From: an uncultured Draconibacterium sp. | GTDB taxonomy: Bacteria; Bacteroidota; Bacteroidia; Bacteroidales; Prolixibacteraceae | NCBI RefSeq assembly: GCF_963676815.1 | Contig: NZ_OY781365.1 | Span: 4,374,501 to 4,438,500, forward strand | Direction of reading: 5' to 3' | Length of the DNA stretch: 64,000 bases | Shown here: positions 51,191-61,422 of the stretch, piece after piece | How the letters are laid out: every line of letters begins with the position of its first letter | Numbering within the stretch: position 1 is the first letter of the stretch | Notes under the pieces: generated by a model | The model's input: only the letters and a program-made list of their open reading frames with translations | The model's database searches: none | What the model was told of the DNA's origin: nothing | Program-made: the position numbers and the translations under genes

Positions 51191-53075
51191 TAGTTTTTAA
51201 CAATTTTTTGTTAACCTTAACTTTGTACTTGCGGCGTAATTCTTTTATCCACTCTTGCTCCAAATAATCCTGGTAATCGGAAATAAACAGGCCACGAGCT
51301 TCATCCAGTGTTTTCGGTTGCGGTTCAATTTTATCGCCACGAACGAAAGTGGTGGCACTATCAAAATCTTCCGGGTCTTTGCCATTCCAAACGTAATAAT
51401 CTACAATCGGATTTTGTGCTTCTTCCCACGCTCCGGTCTCAATCGAAATTAAATCTTTATCGTTACCGTTTATGTGTGTCAACACTTCATCGGCATTCAT
51501 TCCCGCGCCAAAAAGGTTTTCAGCTTCTTCGCGAACCGAAACGTTTTTACAGGTAATTATGTGTCCTTTGAAGCGATCACCCCACATATGTTTATCCTTA
51601 TCTTTTTCGTAAAATCTTTCAAGTCCGGCTGTGTCTTGTGCTGCAAAATTCCAGATTTTTTCCTGCGAAATATTAAACAGCAGAATTCCATCGTGGTATT
51701 CGTTCATCAGGTAGCGGAACTCCGGGTATTTCTCTTCCAGTTTCGAGTCTTCCAGCTTTGTGATCTCATCAGCTACCCAATTGTCATAAACTGAAAGGTA
51801 CGACCCGTTTTGTATCTTTTTGTCTCTGGTATATTTCTGCAATGCTTTGCTGCCAAAGTCCTTGTTGTTTAGGCTGAACAAAGTCATTTCGGGCAATTCT
51901 GGAGTGTCTGAAATATTAAAATCAGCCAGTTGTTGTTTGGCACTTGCATTTTCGCTGAAACCGTATTCTTTTTTTAGTTTCTCGATAAACACTTTTTTCC
52001 CTGATGCTAAGCGCGTGGCATCTTTTTTAATCTGGCTTTCAATTGATGCACGAGCTTCTTCAAACGGCGGAACCTGACGTGCATGTAATCGTTTAATGAT
52101 GTGATATCCAAAAGGCGTCTCAACAGGTTTTGAAATGTCGCCATCGTTTTTTAGGGCAAATGCCGGGTCTGAAAATTCCTGAACAATCCGGCCTGCAGCA
52201 AACCAAGGCATTTCTCCTCCACGAACGGCAGAACGTCGGTCTTGCGATTCGTTTTTTGCCATCTCGGCAAAGTCGGCACCATCAAGCAGCAATTGGTATA
52301 TCGAATCGATGGCAGCTTTGGCTTGTGCTTTTTCTTCCGGACTTGCCGTTTTAGCAACATTTTTCATGATGTGTGCCACCTGAATTTCACCTTTGTTGGG
52401 GCGCGTGTCATGCACTTGTATCAGGTGGTAACCAAAGTTGGTTCGCACCGGCTCCGAAATTGCATCAACGGGTGTGTTAAAAGCGGCGTCCTCAAAAGGA
52501 GCAACCATTGTGAATGCTGAAAAATAGCCCAAATGTCCTTTGTTGCTTTGTGCCGACGGATCTTCCGAGTATTCAACTGCAGCTTCGTCAAAAGGTTTTC
52601 CTGCAATTATTTCGTTTCGAATATCTGTAATTTTGTCCAGCACTTGCTGCTCTTGTTTGGCCGATGCATTTTCATCAACACGCAGTAATATATGACTGGC
52701 ATCAACTTCCAGTTTCATGCGCCGGTAAAGCTCCTTTACCTGGTTTTCGTTAAACTCAATATCGGTGAGGTAGGGAGCTGCAATTTCTTTCCTGTAGCCT
52801 GCCAGTTCATTAATAAAAGCTGCACTGGTATCCATTTTCAGGCTTTCGGCTTCGGCAACTTTTAGCTTAAAATTGATGAACAGTTCGAGGTACTCTTTGG
52901 GCGATTTTCTGTCGGCATCAGAATACAGGTTGCTGTTATTTTTGCGGTAAATGTGTTCAAATTCATCTTTACTGATCTTATGATCGGCAACCTGTAACAA
53001 CACTTGTTCAGGTTGAGCCGCCGCCTGAAAAATAACAACAACAAAAAGAACTAACGAAAAGAAAATCCTGTTCAT
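51177..53075 (-). CDS. peptidyl-prolyl isomerase with two parvulin domains
   Basis: 632 residues with signal peptide (FFSLVLFVVVIFQAAAQ). Two rotamase domains: residues ~125-220 (ASHILLRVDENASA ... FGYHLIQVHDTRP) and ~230-330 (VAHIMKNVAKTASPEEKAQ ... FGYHIIKRLHARQVPPFEEAR), followed by a 300-residue C-terminal helical part. It resembles PpiD/SurA periplasmic folding factors. It follows guaB by 85 bp on the same strand. Confidence 0.88.
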   Translation of the reverse strand: MNRIFFSLVLFVVVIFQAAAQPEQVLLQVADHKISKDEFEHIYRKNNSNLYSDADRKSPKEYLELFINFKLKVAEAESLKMDTSAAFINELAGYRKEIAAPYLTDIEFNENQVKELYRRMKLEVDASHILLRVDENASAKQEQQVLDKITDIRNEIIAGKPFDEAAVEYSEDPSAQSNKGHLGYFSAFTMVAPFEDAAFNTPVDAISEPVRTNFGYHLIQVHDTRPNKGEIQVAHIMKNVAKTASPEEKAQAKAAIDSIYQLLLDGADFAEMAKNESQDRRSAVRGGEMPWFAAGRIVQEFSDPAFALKNDGDISKPVETPFGYHIIKRLHARQVPPFEEARASIESQIKKDATRLASGKKVFIEKLKKEYGFSENASAKQQLADFNISDTPELPEMTLFSLNNKDFGSKALQKYTRDKKIQNGSYLSVYDNWVADEITKLEDSKLEEKYPEFRYLMNEYHDGILLFNISQEKIWNFAAQDTAGLERFYEKDKDKHMWGDRFKGHIITCKNVSVREEAENLFGAGMNADEVLTHINGNDKDLISIETGAWEEAQNPIVDYYVWNGKDPEDFDSATTFVRGDKIEPQPKTLDEARGLFISDYQDYLEQEWIKELRRKYKVKVNKKLLKTIEGV

Positions 53076-53160
53076 TTTAACCCCATCGTTTTAGATTTGA
53101 GCAACTCTGTTTGTACAGATTAGAATTGTTTTACCCTACTTCGGTAAAAGCAAACCGCGC

Positions 53161-54636
53161 TTACTGGCGGCTGCTGTAGTTTGGTGCTTCACGGGTAATA
53201 CTTACATCGTGCGGATGGCTTTCCTGAACTCCGGCATTCGAAATGCGGGTAAATTTAGCCTCTTGCAACACTCTTATATTTCGTGCTCCGCAATATCCCA
53301 TACCGGCACGTAAACCACCGATAAGTTGGTAAAGTACTTCATATAACGATCCCTTATAAGGAACACGCGCTGCAATTCCTTCCGGAACCAGTTTCTTAAT
53401 ATCTTCTTCCATATCCTGGAAATAGCGGTCTTTCGAACCTTTTTGCATGGCCTCAACCGATCCCATTCCACGGTATGCTTTAAATTTTCGTCCCTGGTAA
53501 AGAATGGTTTCGCCCGGCGACTCTTCAACCCCGGCAAACAATCCACCGGCCATCATCGAGTCGGCACCGGCAGCCAATCCTTTAACAATATCACCTGAAT
53601 AGCGAATACCACCGTCGCCAATTACCGGAACTCCAGAATCTTTAATAGCTTTTGAAACATTGTAAATGGCAGAAAGCTGCGGCACACCAACACCGGCAAT
53701 AACGCGGGTGGTACAAATCGATCCCGGACCAATTCCAACTTTTACCGCATCGGCACCGGCGCTAACAAGCAGTTTTGCAGCTTCGGCAGTGGCAATGTTT
53801 CCGGCAACAACATCTTTCTCAGGGTATTTTGCTTTTACTCGTTTTAGCATTTCAACCACTCCTTTGGTATGTCCATGTGCTGTGTCGATAACCAGTGCAT
53901 CAACCTGTGCTTTTACCAGTTCGTCAACACGTTCCATAGTATCTCCGGCAATACCAACTCCGGCAGCTACACGCAAACGGCCTTTTTCGTCTTTACAAGC
54001 CAGTGGTTTATCTTTTGCTTTGGTAATATCTTTATAAGTTACCAGCCCGATAAGTTTATTGTACTTGTCGACAACCGGTAGTTTTTCAATTTTATGTTTC
54101 TGAAGAATTTCGGCAGCTTTGTGCAAGTCGGTCGATTCGGTAGTAGATACCAGGTTTTCGCTGGTCATAACTTCCGAGATAGGGCGGCGCATGTTCAATT
54201 CAAAACGAAGGTCGCGGTTGGTAACAATACCTACCAAATGACCGTGTTCGTCAACAACAGGAATACCACCAATTTTATACTTGGCCATAAAATCCAGTGC
54301 ATCTTTCACTTTCTTTTCAGGAGTAATGGTAATCGGGTCGTAGATCATACCATTTTCAGCACGTTTTACAGAGGTTACCTGGTGCGCCTGTTCCTCAATA
54401 GTCATATTTTTGTGAATAACACCAATACCGCCTTCGCGTGCAATGGCAATTGCCATTTTACTCTCGGTAACCGTATCCATTGCCGCCGATAAAATTGGCG
54501 TATTTATAACAATGTTTCGGGTGAACTTTGAAGATAGATCAACTTCGCGTGGTAATAACTCTGAATATGAGGGAATTAAAAGTACATCATCGAAGGTTAA
54601 TCCTTCAAACTGTATTTTGTCTTCTAGAAACGACAT
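53161..54636 (-). CDS. guaB: inosine-5'-monophosphate dehydrogenase
   Basis: NAD+-dependent IMP oxidation to XMP in guanine nucleotide synthesis. 491 residues: barrel start LTFDDVLLIPSYSELLPREVDLSS, two CBS domains (~95-215), active-site loop GIGPGSICTTRVIAGVGVPQ (catalytic Cys), GDGGIRYSGDIVKGLAAGADSMMAG and the flap YRGMGSVEAM. Divergent from recQ. Confidence 0.96.
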   Translation of the reverse strand: MSFLEDKIQFEGLTFDDVLLIPSYSELLPREVDLSSKFTRNIVINTPILSAAMDTVTESKMAIAIAREGGIGVIHKNMTIEEQAHQVTSVKRAENGMIYDPITITPEKKVKDALDFMAKYKIGGIPVVDEHGHLVGIVTNRDLRFELNMRRPISEVMTSENLVSTTESTDLHKAAEILQKHKIEKLPVVDKYNKLIGLVTYKDITKAKDKPLACKDEKGRLRVAAGVGIAGDTMERVDELVKAQVDALVIDTAHGHTKGVVEMLKRVKAKYPEKDVVAGNIATAEAAKLLVSAGADAVKVGIGPGSICTTRVIAGVGVPQLSAIYNVSKAIKDSGVPVIGDGGIRYSGDIVKGLAAGADSMMAGGLFAGVEESPGETILYQGRKFKAYRGMGSVEAMQKGSKDRYFQDMEEDIKKLVPEGIAARVPYKGSLYEVLYQLIGGLRAGMGYCGARNIRVLQEAKFTRISNAGVQESHPHDVSITREAPNYSSRQ

Positions 54637-54667
54637 GCCTAACTATTTTAATGTTTTTATTAAAGCG

Positions 54668-54675
54668 CAAAACTA
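54668..54675 (-). promoter_or_regulatory. candidate guaB promoter, -7 element
   Basis: Minus-strand TAGTTTTG fits TAnnTTTG exactly, 31 bp before the guaB start codon. No good TTG is found at the expected -33 distance, so the match is partial. Confidence 0.45.
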
Positions 54676-54736
54676 CAAAAAAATAGTGGACCAGAACTGA
54701 TTTATTTCGGCTGTAGCTACTTTTGAAGAATAAAAA

Positions 54737-54767
54737 TTGTTAAAGGTTAAAATGATTTCTTAATTTG
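54737..54767 (+). promoter_or_regulatory. promoter of recQ, placing transcription start at or near the ATG
   Basis: TTG (54737-54739), 20-base spacer and TTAATTTG (54760-54767), 7/8 to consensus. The recQ ATG is at 54773, only five bases further, so the transcript would be leaderless or nearly so. Confidence 0.5.
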
Positions 54768-54772
54768 TATTA

Positions 54773-56674
54773 ATGGAAGACTTCAGGCAGATACTTACAC
54801 GTTATTGGGGCTACCCCGATTTCAGACCGCTGCAGCTAGAAATTATCGAATCGGTGGCAGCTGGGAAAGATACGCTTGGACTAATGCCAACCGGAGGCGG
54901 AAAATCCATTACTTTTCAGGTTTATTCGTTGGCGAACGAAGGCATTTGTGTGGTTGTTACACCGTTGATTGCGTTAATGAAAGACCAGGTGGAAAGCCTG
55001 AACCAAAAGGGAATAAAAGCACTGGCTGTGCATAGTGGAATGTCGGCACGCGAAATCAAACTTACACTCGATAACGCTGTTTGGGGCAATTACAAATTTC
55101 TGTATGTTTCTCCCGAACGTCTGAATTCACAACGTTTCCTGGAACGTTTAGAGCAAATGAAAGTAAACCTGTTAACCGTTGATGAGGCACATTGTATTTC
55201 GCAATGGGGTTACGATTTTAGGCCTAGCTATCTGAGCATTGTAAAAGTGAGGGAGTTAATGCCCAAAGTGAAGATTCTGGCACTAACAGCAACGGCAACC
55301 ACAAAGGTAGCCGATGATATTCAGGATAAACTTGGTTTCAAAGAGAAGAATTTGTTAAAAATGTCTTTTCATCGCGAAAACCTAAGCTACCTGGTGCGTC
55401 ATGTCGAGAATAAAACGGGTTACCTGCTTGATACTTTGCAAAAAGTTAAAGGCTCGGGAGTGGTTTATGTGCGAAGCCGTAAAGCAACTCGCGATATTGC
55501 TGACGAGTTAAAGCAAAATGGTATTTCGGCCAGTTATTACCATGCGGGATTAGGAAACATTGTTCGCAGTTCGCGGCAGGATGACTGGCTGACCGGAAGA
55601 ACACGTGTTATTGTGGCTACCAATGCTTTCGGAATGGGAATCGACAAAGCCAATGTTCGCTTTGTTATTCATATTGATGCGCCCGATTCGCTGGAAGCTT
55701 ATTACCAGGAAGCGGGAAGGGCAGGCCGCGATGGGAAAAAGTCGGCAGCAGTTCTGTTATATAACAATGCCGATACTACAAAGCTTAAAAAGCATATTTC
55801 CACGTCGTTTCCTGAAACCGATAATATAAAACGAATTTACGATTCGCTTTGTAACTATTTCCAGATTGCGGTGGGCCACGGAAAAGGGCAGGTGCACGAA
55901 TTTAGTTTGCAGGGATTTGCACAAGCCTACAAGTTTCAGCAGGCGATGGTTTATAACAGTCTGAAAATCTTGCAACGTCAGGAATATCTTGAGTTTACAG
56001 AGCAGGTTGACAGTCCGTCGCGGATTTATTTTCCGATTTCGCGTGATGAGTTGTACAAATTTCAGGTTGCCAATGCAAAACTCGACGATTTTATAAAACT
56101 GCTGTTACGCTCGTACACCGGTTTGTTTAGCGGTTACGTATCGGTTGACGAGGAGTTGTTATCGAAACGTTCGGGGCTCAACCGCGAACAGGTGTATAAC
56201 TATTTGAAACATTTGCGGCAGTCGAAGGTGATCGATTACGTTCCGAAAAGTCAAACACCATTTATATACTTTACAAAAGAACGGGTGCACATCGACCGCC
56301 TGAAAATCTCAAAAGAGAACTACGATCTGCGGAAAAAGGATTATACCAAAAAAATTGAGTCGGTAATTCATTATGCTACCGATTCGGCGACTTGCCGCAG
56401 CCAGATTCTTTTGAGCTATTTTGGCGAAACAGATGCAGCACCGTGTGGTACCTGCGATATTTGTAAAGAAAAGCAAAGACTGGCCCTGAGCGACTATGAG
56501 TTTGGGGCGCTTAGTAAACGGGTAAAAAGCTTTTTGGAAGCACCTTGCACTTACGAAAATCTGTTGTTCAAACTAAAAGGCGATCAACAAAAAATGCGCG
56601 AAGTAATCAAGTGGCTACTCGATAACAAAAAAATAATTTATCGCGTGGATAATTTGCTGGAGTGGAAGGAGTAG
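54773..56674 (+). CDS. recQ: ATP-dependent DNA helicase RecQ
   Basis: 633 residues. Helicase motifs in order: motif 0 YPDFRPLQLEII, Walker A MPTGGGKSITFQ, motif II VDEAHCISQWGYDFRPSY (DEAH), III ALTATATTKV, V VATNAFGMGIDKANVRFVIH and VI YYQEAGRAGRDGK. The RecQ-Ct zinc-binding cysteines are in ATCRSQILLSYFGETDAAPCGTCDIC, followed by a winged helix. The C-terminus is short, with no clear HRDC domain. Confidence 0.95.
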   Translation: MEDFRQILTRYWGYPDFRPLQLEIIESVAAGKDTLGLMPTGGGKSITFQVYSLANEGICVVVTPLIALMKDQVESLNQKGIKALAVHSGMSAREIKLTLDNAVWGNYKFLYVSPERLNSQRFLERLEQMKVNLLTVDEAHCISQWGYDFRPSYLSIVKVRELMPKVKILALTATATTKVADDIQDKLGFKEKNLLKMSFHRENLSYLVRHVENKTGYLLDTLQKVKGSGVVYVRSRKATRDIADELKQNGISASYYHAGLGNIVRSSRQDDWLTGRTRVIVATNAFGMGIDKANVRFVIHIDAPDSLEAYYQEAGRAGRDGKKSAAVLLYNNADTTKLKKHISTSFPETDNIKRIYDSLCNYFQIAVGHGKGQVHEFSLQGFAQAYKFQQAMVYNSLKILQRQEYLEFTEQVDSPSRIYFPISRDELYKFQVANAKLDDFIKLLLRSYTGLFSGYVSVDEELLSKRSGLNREQVYNYLKHLRQSKVIDYVPKSQTPFIYFTKERVHIDRLKISKENYDLRKKDYTKKIESVIHYATDSATCRSQILLSYFGETDAAPCGTCDICKEKQRLALSDYEFGALSKRVKSFLEAPCTYENLLFKLKGDQQKMREVIKWLLDNKKIIYRVDNLLEWKE

Positions 56675-56976
56675 GGATTTGCCAGTCAGGGGCTGCTAGC
56701 TTCAAGCCACAAGCTTGAAGTTTACATATTAACTTATTCACTTTTTAGTCTCTCAATTCTCCTTTAATTCATGTCGCTGTAGACCTGTAGATAATTATGT
56801 CATTCGATAATTAACTATGTTTCAGAGCATAAAAGAATAAATGATTGCAGAGATGTCGTTGAATTTCTTATTTTTAACATAAATTAAAATTCAACATATT
56901 GAGCGTTATTCTTTGATTTACCATCAACAGATTTCACAAAATGTTTTGTTTATAACTGTAACAGTTAGTCTAAACC
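56675..56976. other. gene-free stretch between recQ and the BspA-type gene
   Basis: 302 bp without a supported gene. A 7-bp stem CTTCAAG/CTTGAAG (56700-56720) follows recQ by about 25 bp and may be a weak terminator or a repeat fragment. The rest is AT-rich upstream sequence of the large gene; no consensus -7 was found. Confidence 0.4.
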
Positions 56977-59900
56977 ATGAATAAGAATTTTATCCTTCTT
57001 GTATCAACATTCTTTTTGTTTATTCAAGTCCATGCACAGTCACAAAAATTAAACATTAATTCTCCTTCATTGTCCTGGTCTCAGTTTAAGAGTGCTAATG
57101 TTTCTCAAGACTTTGAAAAATCAATAATTCAAGCCCGGCCATTTATATTAAATCCAAAGTTGACAAATTCAGAGGAACTTGTTCTTGGAGATACTCTTAT
57201 GTTGGATTTGTTTTCAGATAAACACTACACCTCAGTAATACGAGAAAAATATACTATCGCCGATCATAATACAACATTTGTTGCAAAATTAGAGGGATTT
57301 GATTTTGCCTATTGTTTCCTTACTATATCAGAAACCAACTGTTTGTTAAATATCAACATACCCGAATTGCAAGAAAAATATAGAACCCACTTGGATTTAA
57401 AAGATCACACTCAGTACCTGACTCAGATTGATGAAAAACTAGGTGACATCTTACCAGGTGGGTATCTCGATTCAAGATTACGTGAAGTCTCGAAGAGTGG
57501 TTTGCAGAATGAAAATTTGAAAGGTCTTAAATTTGATAACAAACAAGACATCAGTTTAGAGTCAGATGCTATTAGAACTGCAGCAGATGATTCAGTTCAA
57601 ATTGATATTTTATCTCTTTATACTCCGGCAGCAAAAGAATGGGCTGAGAATAACGGTAAAAATATTGATTTGCTTATTTCTCAAATATTTGCTTCGTGTA
57701 ATATAGCATCTGAAAATAGTAAGCTAGGTATACATTTTAATAATGTTTATTCTACTCAGGTAGATTACACTGAATCGGGGAGTTCAGAAACAGATGCATA
57801 TAACCTTCAAGACGGCCAAATTCCAGATGTTTATGAATTAAGGGATGTTACAAAAGCTGATTTGGTATTACTATTGGAAAAAATCGATGATTTTGGTGGT
57901 ATGTCTACGTCATTATCCAACAGAAATGGTGATGATACTGAAGTGTTCTCGATTGTTCGTGTTCAGCAGGCAGATGATTTAAATATCGGGATTCATGAAA
58001 TCGGACATCTGCTTGGAGCAGGGCATCATAAAATGCAAGAACCTAACCCCGGACCAACCTGGTGGAACAATACCTGGTTTGAAAACACTTGGTCGGCAGG
58101 TTGGAATTGGACCAGTGAATCAGGTGATTTTTGTAGTATAATGACTTACAGTGATGGTTTGTTTTTTTCAACTGGTAAAATCTTTAGTAATGTACTTAAT
58201 TTTTCCGATCCCAATATTTTACATGATGTGCAACCAACAGGTGACTCATTGAACGCAGATAATGCACGGACCATTCGTGAGGTAAAAAGCAATGTTGCAA
58301 AATACCGGGAGAAAGAAAATTATGATTTGCCAGTTGTTTTTACGAAAAATGTATCAGAGCAAACAAAAAATGGTGTTGTTACAGGAGGTATTATCATTAG
58401 TGAAGGAAAATCGGAACTCTCTGCAAAAGGAATGGTTTGGAGCACAGAACGTATGCCAACTTTAGAGGATAACGTCATCAACGAAAGTTCCGGTTTGGAC
58501 AATTTCGAAAGTGAGATTGATGGTCTTGTGCCAGGTTCAATGTATTATATTCGGGCTTACGCAACCAACGAATCCGGAACGGAATATGGGAACCAGGTGG
58601 TAGTACTATTCAATGGAGGAGAAGAGCGAGATTTTATTACGCTGTGGAAGATTCCTGAAGGACAAAATAAATTAGAATTCTTACTTGGTAGAGATGATAC
58701 TGTTGCCTATAAATGGGAAACTGTGCCTGCTCAGGATAGTGGAAGTGGTGTTTTTTCTGAAGGTTTTGGATTGGTAGAGATTTCTGATTTACCTGCAGGA
58801 GATACCGTACGTTTACGTATTTCTTCAGAGAATTTAACTCGCTTTTGCAATTTTAATGAAAATTGTCCGGAAGATATGATAGCACCAGACCGGGAGAATC
58901 TTCTGAATGTAGAACAGTGGGGAACGGCGATGTGGAAAAGTATGCATGGAGCTTTTTGGGAGTGCACGAATCTTGACATAACAGCAACTGATATTCCCGA
59001 TCTTCAAAATACTTTTAGCATGTATCGAATGTTTTCTTTTTGTGAGTCGCTAAATGCACCTGAAAACATAAATCTATGGAATGTGTCTTCCATACGCGAC
59101 ATGTCCTATGCTTTTTATTTTGCAGAGTCGTTTAATCAAAATATTGGTGATTGGGATGTTAGCCATGTGGAAAAAATGAAATTAATGTTTAATAATGCAA
59201 AAAGTTTTAACCAGGATATAGGTGGTTGGAATGTATCAAAGGTTAAAAATATGTGGGATATGTTTCAACATGCTGAAAATTTTAACCAGTATATAGGCAA
59301 CTGGGATGTCTCAAATGTTACTGATATGGGACAGATGTTTGCAGGTGCATCAAAATTTAATCAGCCAATTGGCGATTGGGATGTATCCTCTGTAAGTAAT
59401 ATGTATGGCATGTTTAAAGAGGCAAGTACCTTTAACCACGAAATCGGTAATTGGGATGTTTCTAATTTAGTTAATATGGGGCTCATGTTTGATGGCGCAA
59501 ATCAGTTCAATCAATATATTGGCGATTGGGATGTTGCTAACGTTGTGAACATGGAAGGAATGTTTTCCGGTGCACACGATTTTAATCAAGACATTGGTAG
59601 TTGGAACGTGTTGAAAGTGACCAATATGGGCATAATGTTTCAAGGTGCTTCTTCTTTTAATGCAGACATTAGTGCATGGGATGTCTCAAGTGTAACGAAT
59701 ATGGAAAATATGTTTTTCAACGCGTCTTCATTTAATTACGATTTGGGGGAGTGGGATGTTTCACATGTTACCAATATGAGAGCCATGTTTAAATCAGCTT
59801 TAAATTTTAATCAGGATTTAAGTAGTTGGAATGTTTCTAACGTCACTAATATGTTTTGGATGTTTAAATGGGCAAGAGATTTTAATCAAAATCTTGGGAA

Positions 59901-60417
59901 GTGGGATTTAACAGGAGTATCTAATTTGGAAGGGATGTTGGATGAATGTGGTTTAGATTGTGTTAATTATTCAAAAACATTAAAAGGGTGGTTTGAAAAT
60001 GAGAACACACCTGACAGCATTACCTTAGGGGCTAAAAATTTACACTACAGTATAAATGTAAACAATGAAAGAGAAGGGCTAATTGTATACAAGGATTGGA
60101 CAATTACAGAAGATACTGTTTCTGAAGATTGTGATTTTGATCCATCAGATATAACAAGTAGTGATGAAAAGACCATATTGAAGTCTGATATTGAGGTCTA
60201 TCCAAATCCATCCTCAGATGAGTTGATTGTTAAGTACTTTGAAAATTCAACGGATATTAAATATGAAATTGTTTCATCATTGGGCAGCACTTTATTAGCA
60301 GGGAAGTTGACTGCTGAGTTGACTGAAATTCAGACAACACAATTACTTCCTGGGATCTATATAATCAGATTCGTAAATAACTCCTTTAGTAAAACAGAAA
60401 AAATAATCAAAAAATAA
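56977..60417 (+). CDS. secreted zinc metalloprotease with BspA-type repeats and T9SS sorting tail
   Basis: 1146 residues. Signal peptide (FILLVSTFFLFIQVHAQ); propeptide-like region to ~190; zincin domain with HEIGHLLGAGHH (His340, His344, His350) and Met-turn SIMTYSD; an Fn3-like segment (~445-545, YYIRAYATNESGTEYGN); then about twelve 25-residue DUF285/BspA units (~680-990; FNQxIGxWDVSxVTNMxxMF); and a Por-type tail with VYPNPSSDELIV, ending GIYIIRFVNNSFSKTEKIIKK. It should be exported by the type IX system and kept at the cell surface or released. AT-richer than its neighbours. Confidence 0.9.
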   Translation: MNKNFILLVSTFFLFIQVHAQSQKLNINSPSLSWSQFKSANVSQDFEKSIIQARPFILNPKLTNSEELVLGDTLMLDLFSDKHYTSVIREKYTIADHNTTFVAKLEGFDFAYCFLTISETNCLLNINIPELQEKYRTHLDLKDHTQYLTQIDEKLGDILPGGYLDSRLREVSKSGLQNENLKGLKFDNKQDISLESDAIRTAADDSVQIDILSLYTPAAKEWAENNGKNIDLLISQIFASCNIASENSKLGIHFNNVYSTQVDYTESGSSETDAYNLQDGQIPDVYELRDVTKADLVLLLEKIDDFGGMSTSLSNRNGDDTEVFSIVRVQQADDLNIGIHEIGHLLGAGHHKMQEPNPGPTWWNNTWFENTWSAGWNWTSESGDFCSIMTYSDGLFFSTGKIFSNVLNFSDPNILHDVQPTGDSLNADNARTIREVKSNVAKYREKENYDLPVVFTKNVSEQTKNGVVTGGIIISEGKSELSAKGMVWSTERMPTLEDNVINESSGLDNFESEIDGLVPGSMYYIRAYATNESGTEYGNQVVVLFNGGEERDFITLWKIPEGQNKLEFLLGRDDTVAYKWETVPAQDSGSGVFSEGFGLVEISDLPAGDTVRLRISSENLTRFCNFNENCPEDMIAPDRENLLNVEQWGTAMWKSMHGAFWECTNLDITATDIPDLQNTFSMYRMFSFCESLNAPENINLWNVSSIRDMSYAFYFAESFNQNIGDWDVSHVEKMKLMFNNAKSFNQDIGGWNVSKVKNMWDMFQHAENFNQYIGNWDVSNVTDMGQMFAGASKFNQPIGDWDVSSVSNMYGMFKEASTFNHEIGNWDVSNLVNMGLMFDGANQFNQYIGDWDVANVVNMEGMFSGAHDFNQDIGSWNVLKVTNMGIMFQGASSFNADISAWDVSSVTNMENMFFNASSFNYDLGEWDVSHVTNMRAMFKSALNFNQDLSSWNVSNVTNMFWMFKWARDFNQNLGKWDLTGVSNLEGMLDECGLDCVNYSKTLKGWFENENTPDSITLGAKNLHYSINVNNEREGLIVYKDWTITEDTVSEDCDFDPSDITSSDEKTILKSDIEVYPNPSSDELIVKYFENSTDIKYEIVSSLGSTLLAGKLTAELTEIQTTQLLPGIYIIRFVNNSFSKTEKIIKK

Positions 60418-60810
60418 GTTTGAGGGTATAAGAGAATAGGAACATCTGGTATGCAATCGTGTACTAATTTCTCAGGCGATACGTATCTCAAGTAGAATTA
60501 ATACCTCAGCTATTTTTTCAATGTAATCAGTGACTGTTTATCCAAAAATAATCTTAAACATCTTTCTATTGGTAAGACTCATTTCAATGTTTCTTCTTAT
60601 TTTCTTAGTCTTATTTAATTTCTTCCAAATCGCAAAGCCGTTAAATATTTTTTATTTCGAAATTGTTAAAAAGAGAGCTTTAATGACAATTCTTTTGTCT
60701 CTCATTTTCAATATCTATTGACCTTTAATTTCCCTCCTTCCGGTTCCTTACTCCTGTCTTAAAAATCTTTACTACTTTTGCTGCAGTTTTTTTATTGAGT
60801 AAATTTAGAT
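60418..60810. other. gene-free stretch with a doubtful short ORF
   Basis: 393 bp, AT-rich. A 63-codon hydrophobic frame starts at a GTG at 60530, but it has no promoter, ribosome site or recognisable domain and is probably chance. No terminator with a clear stem was found after the large upstream gene. The end of the stretch should carry the promoter of the DUF5063 gene. Confidence 0.4.
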
Positions 60811-61422
60811 GTGAGTATGGATCAGATCGTATATTCAAAAAATGTAGTTGAATTTGTAACAGTGGCTAACGAGTACTGTTCTACCATCGAGAATGTTTCG
60901 CATCTCACTGCACAAGAGAATCTTGCAAAGTTGCAGAAATTGCTGCCATTGCTCTATTTGAAGGCTTCGGTTGTTGAGAAGATTGAAATGGAGATGGACG
61001 AAGAACTGGAGAAATTTGTAAGCGAACTCGACTATAATATGTTGCATCAGAAATGGTTGCAACTGCTGGGCGAAAACGATGGATTTTACGAGGTTTTCGA
61101 TCCCAATATTCAGTTTGGAGAAGAAACGGTACGGGCGAGTGTTTCCGAAAATCTGTTGGATATTTACCAGGATTTGAAAGATTGTATCACGAATTACAGC
61201 ATTGGTAACGAAGAAGTAATGAACGATGCTATTTCGGAGTGTATTTATCATTTCGAGGAGTTTTGGGGGCAGCAGTTGGTAAATGTTATGCGCGCTGTGC
61301 ACATGCTGGTGTACAGTGGTGCCGATTTTTCGGAAAAGAGTAGTAATGAAGATGTGGTTCCGGGAAAAGGGAATCCGGAGTGGCTGGATAAATTCTGGGG
61401 AACCGATCAAGAAGAGGAATAG
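60811..61422 (+). CDS. DUF5063 family protein
   Basis: 203 residues, acidic and helical. Features of DUF5063: VEFVTVANEYCSTIENV near the start, KLQKLLPLLYLKASVV, and the C-terminal FWGQQLVNVMRAVHMLV. The function is unknown; it is often found directly upstream of a 3'-5' exonuclease gene in Bacteroidota (from memory), as here with no gap between stop and start codons. Confidence 0.82.
   Translation: MSMDQIVYSKNVVEFVTVANEYCSTIENVSHLTAQENLAKLQKLLPLLYLKASVVEKIEMEMDEELEKFVSELDYNMLHQKWLQLLGENDGFYEVFDPNIQFGEETVRASVSENLLDIYQDLKDCITNYSIGNEEVMNDAISECIYHFEEFWGQQLVNVMRAVHMLVYSGADFSEKSSNEDVVPGKGNPEWLDKFWGTDQEEE

Noticed and set aside
60530..60721. 63-codon hydrophobic ORF starting at GTG
   Set aside because: AT-rich sequence readily gives hydrophobic frames; there is no promoter, no domain and no neighbour relation, so it is treated as chance.
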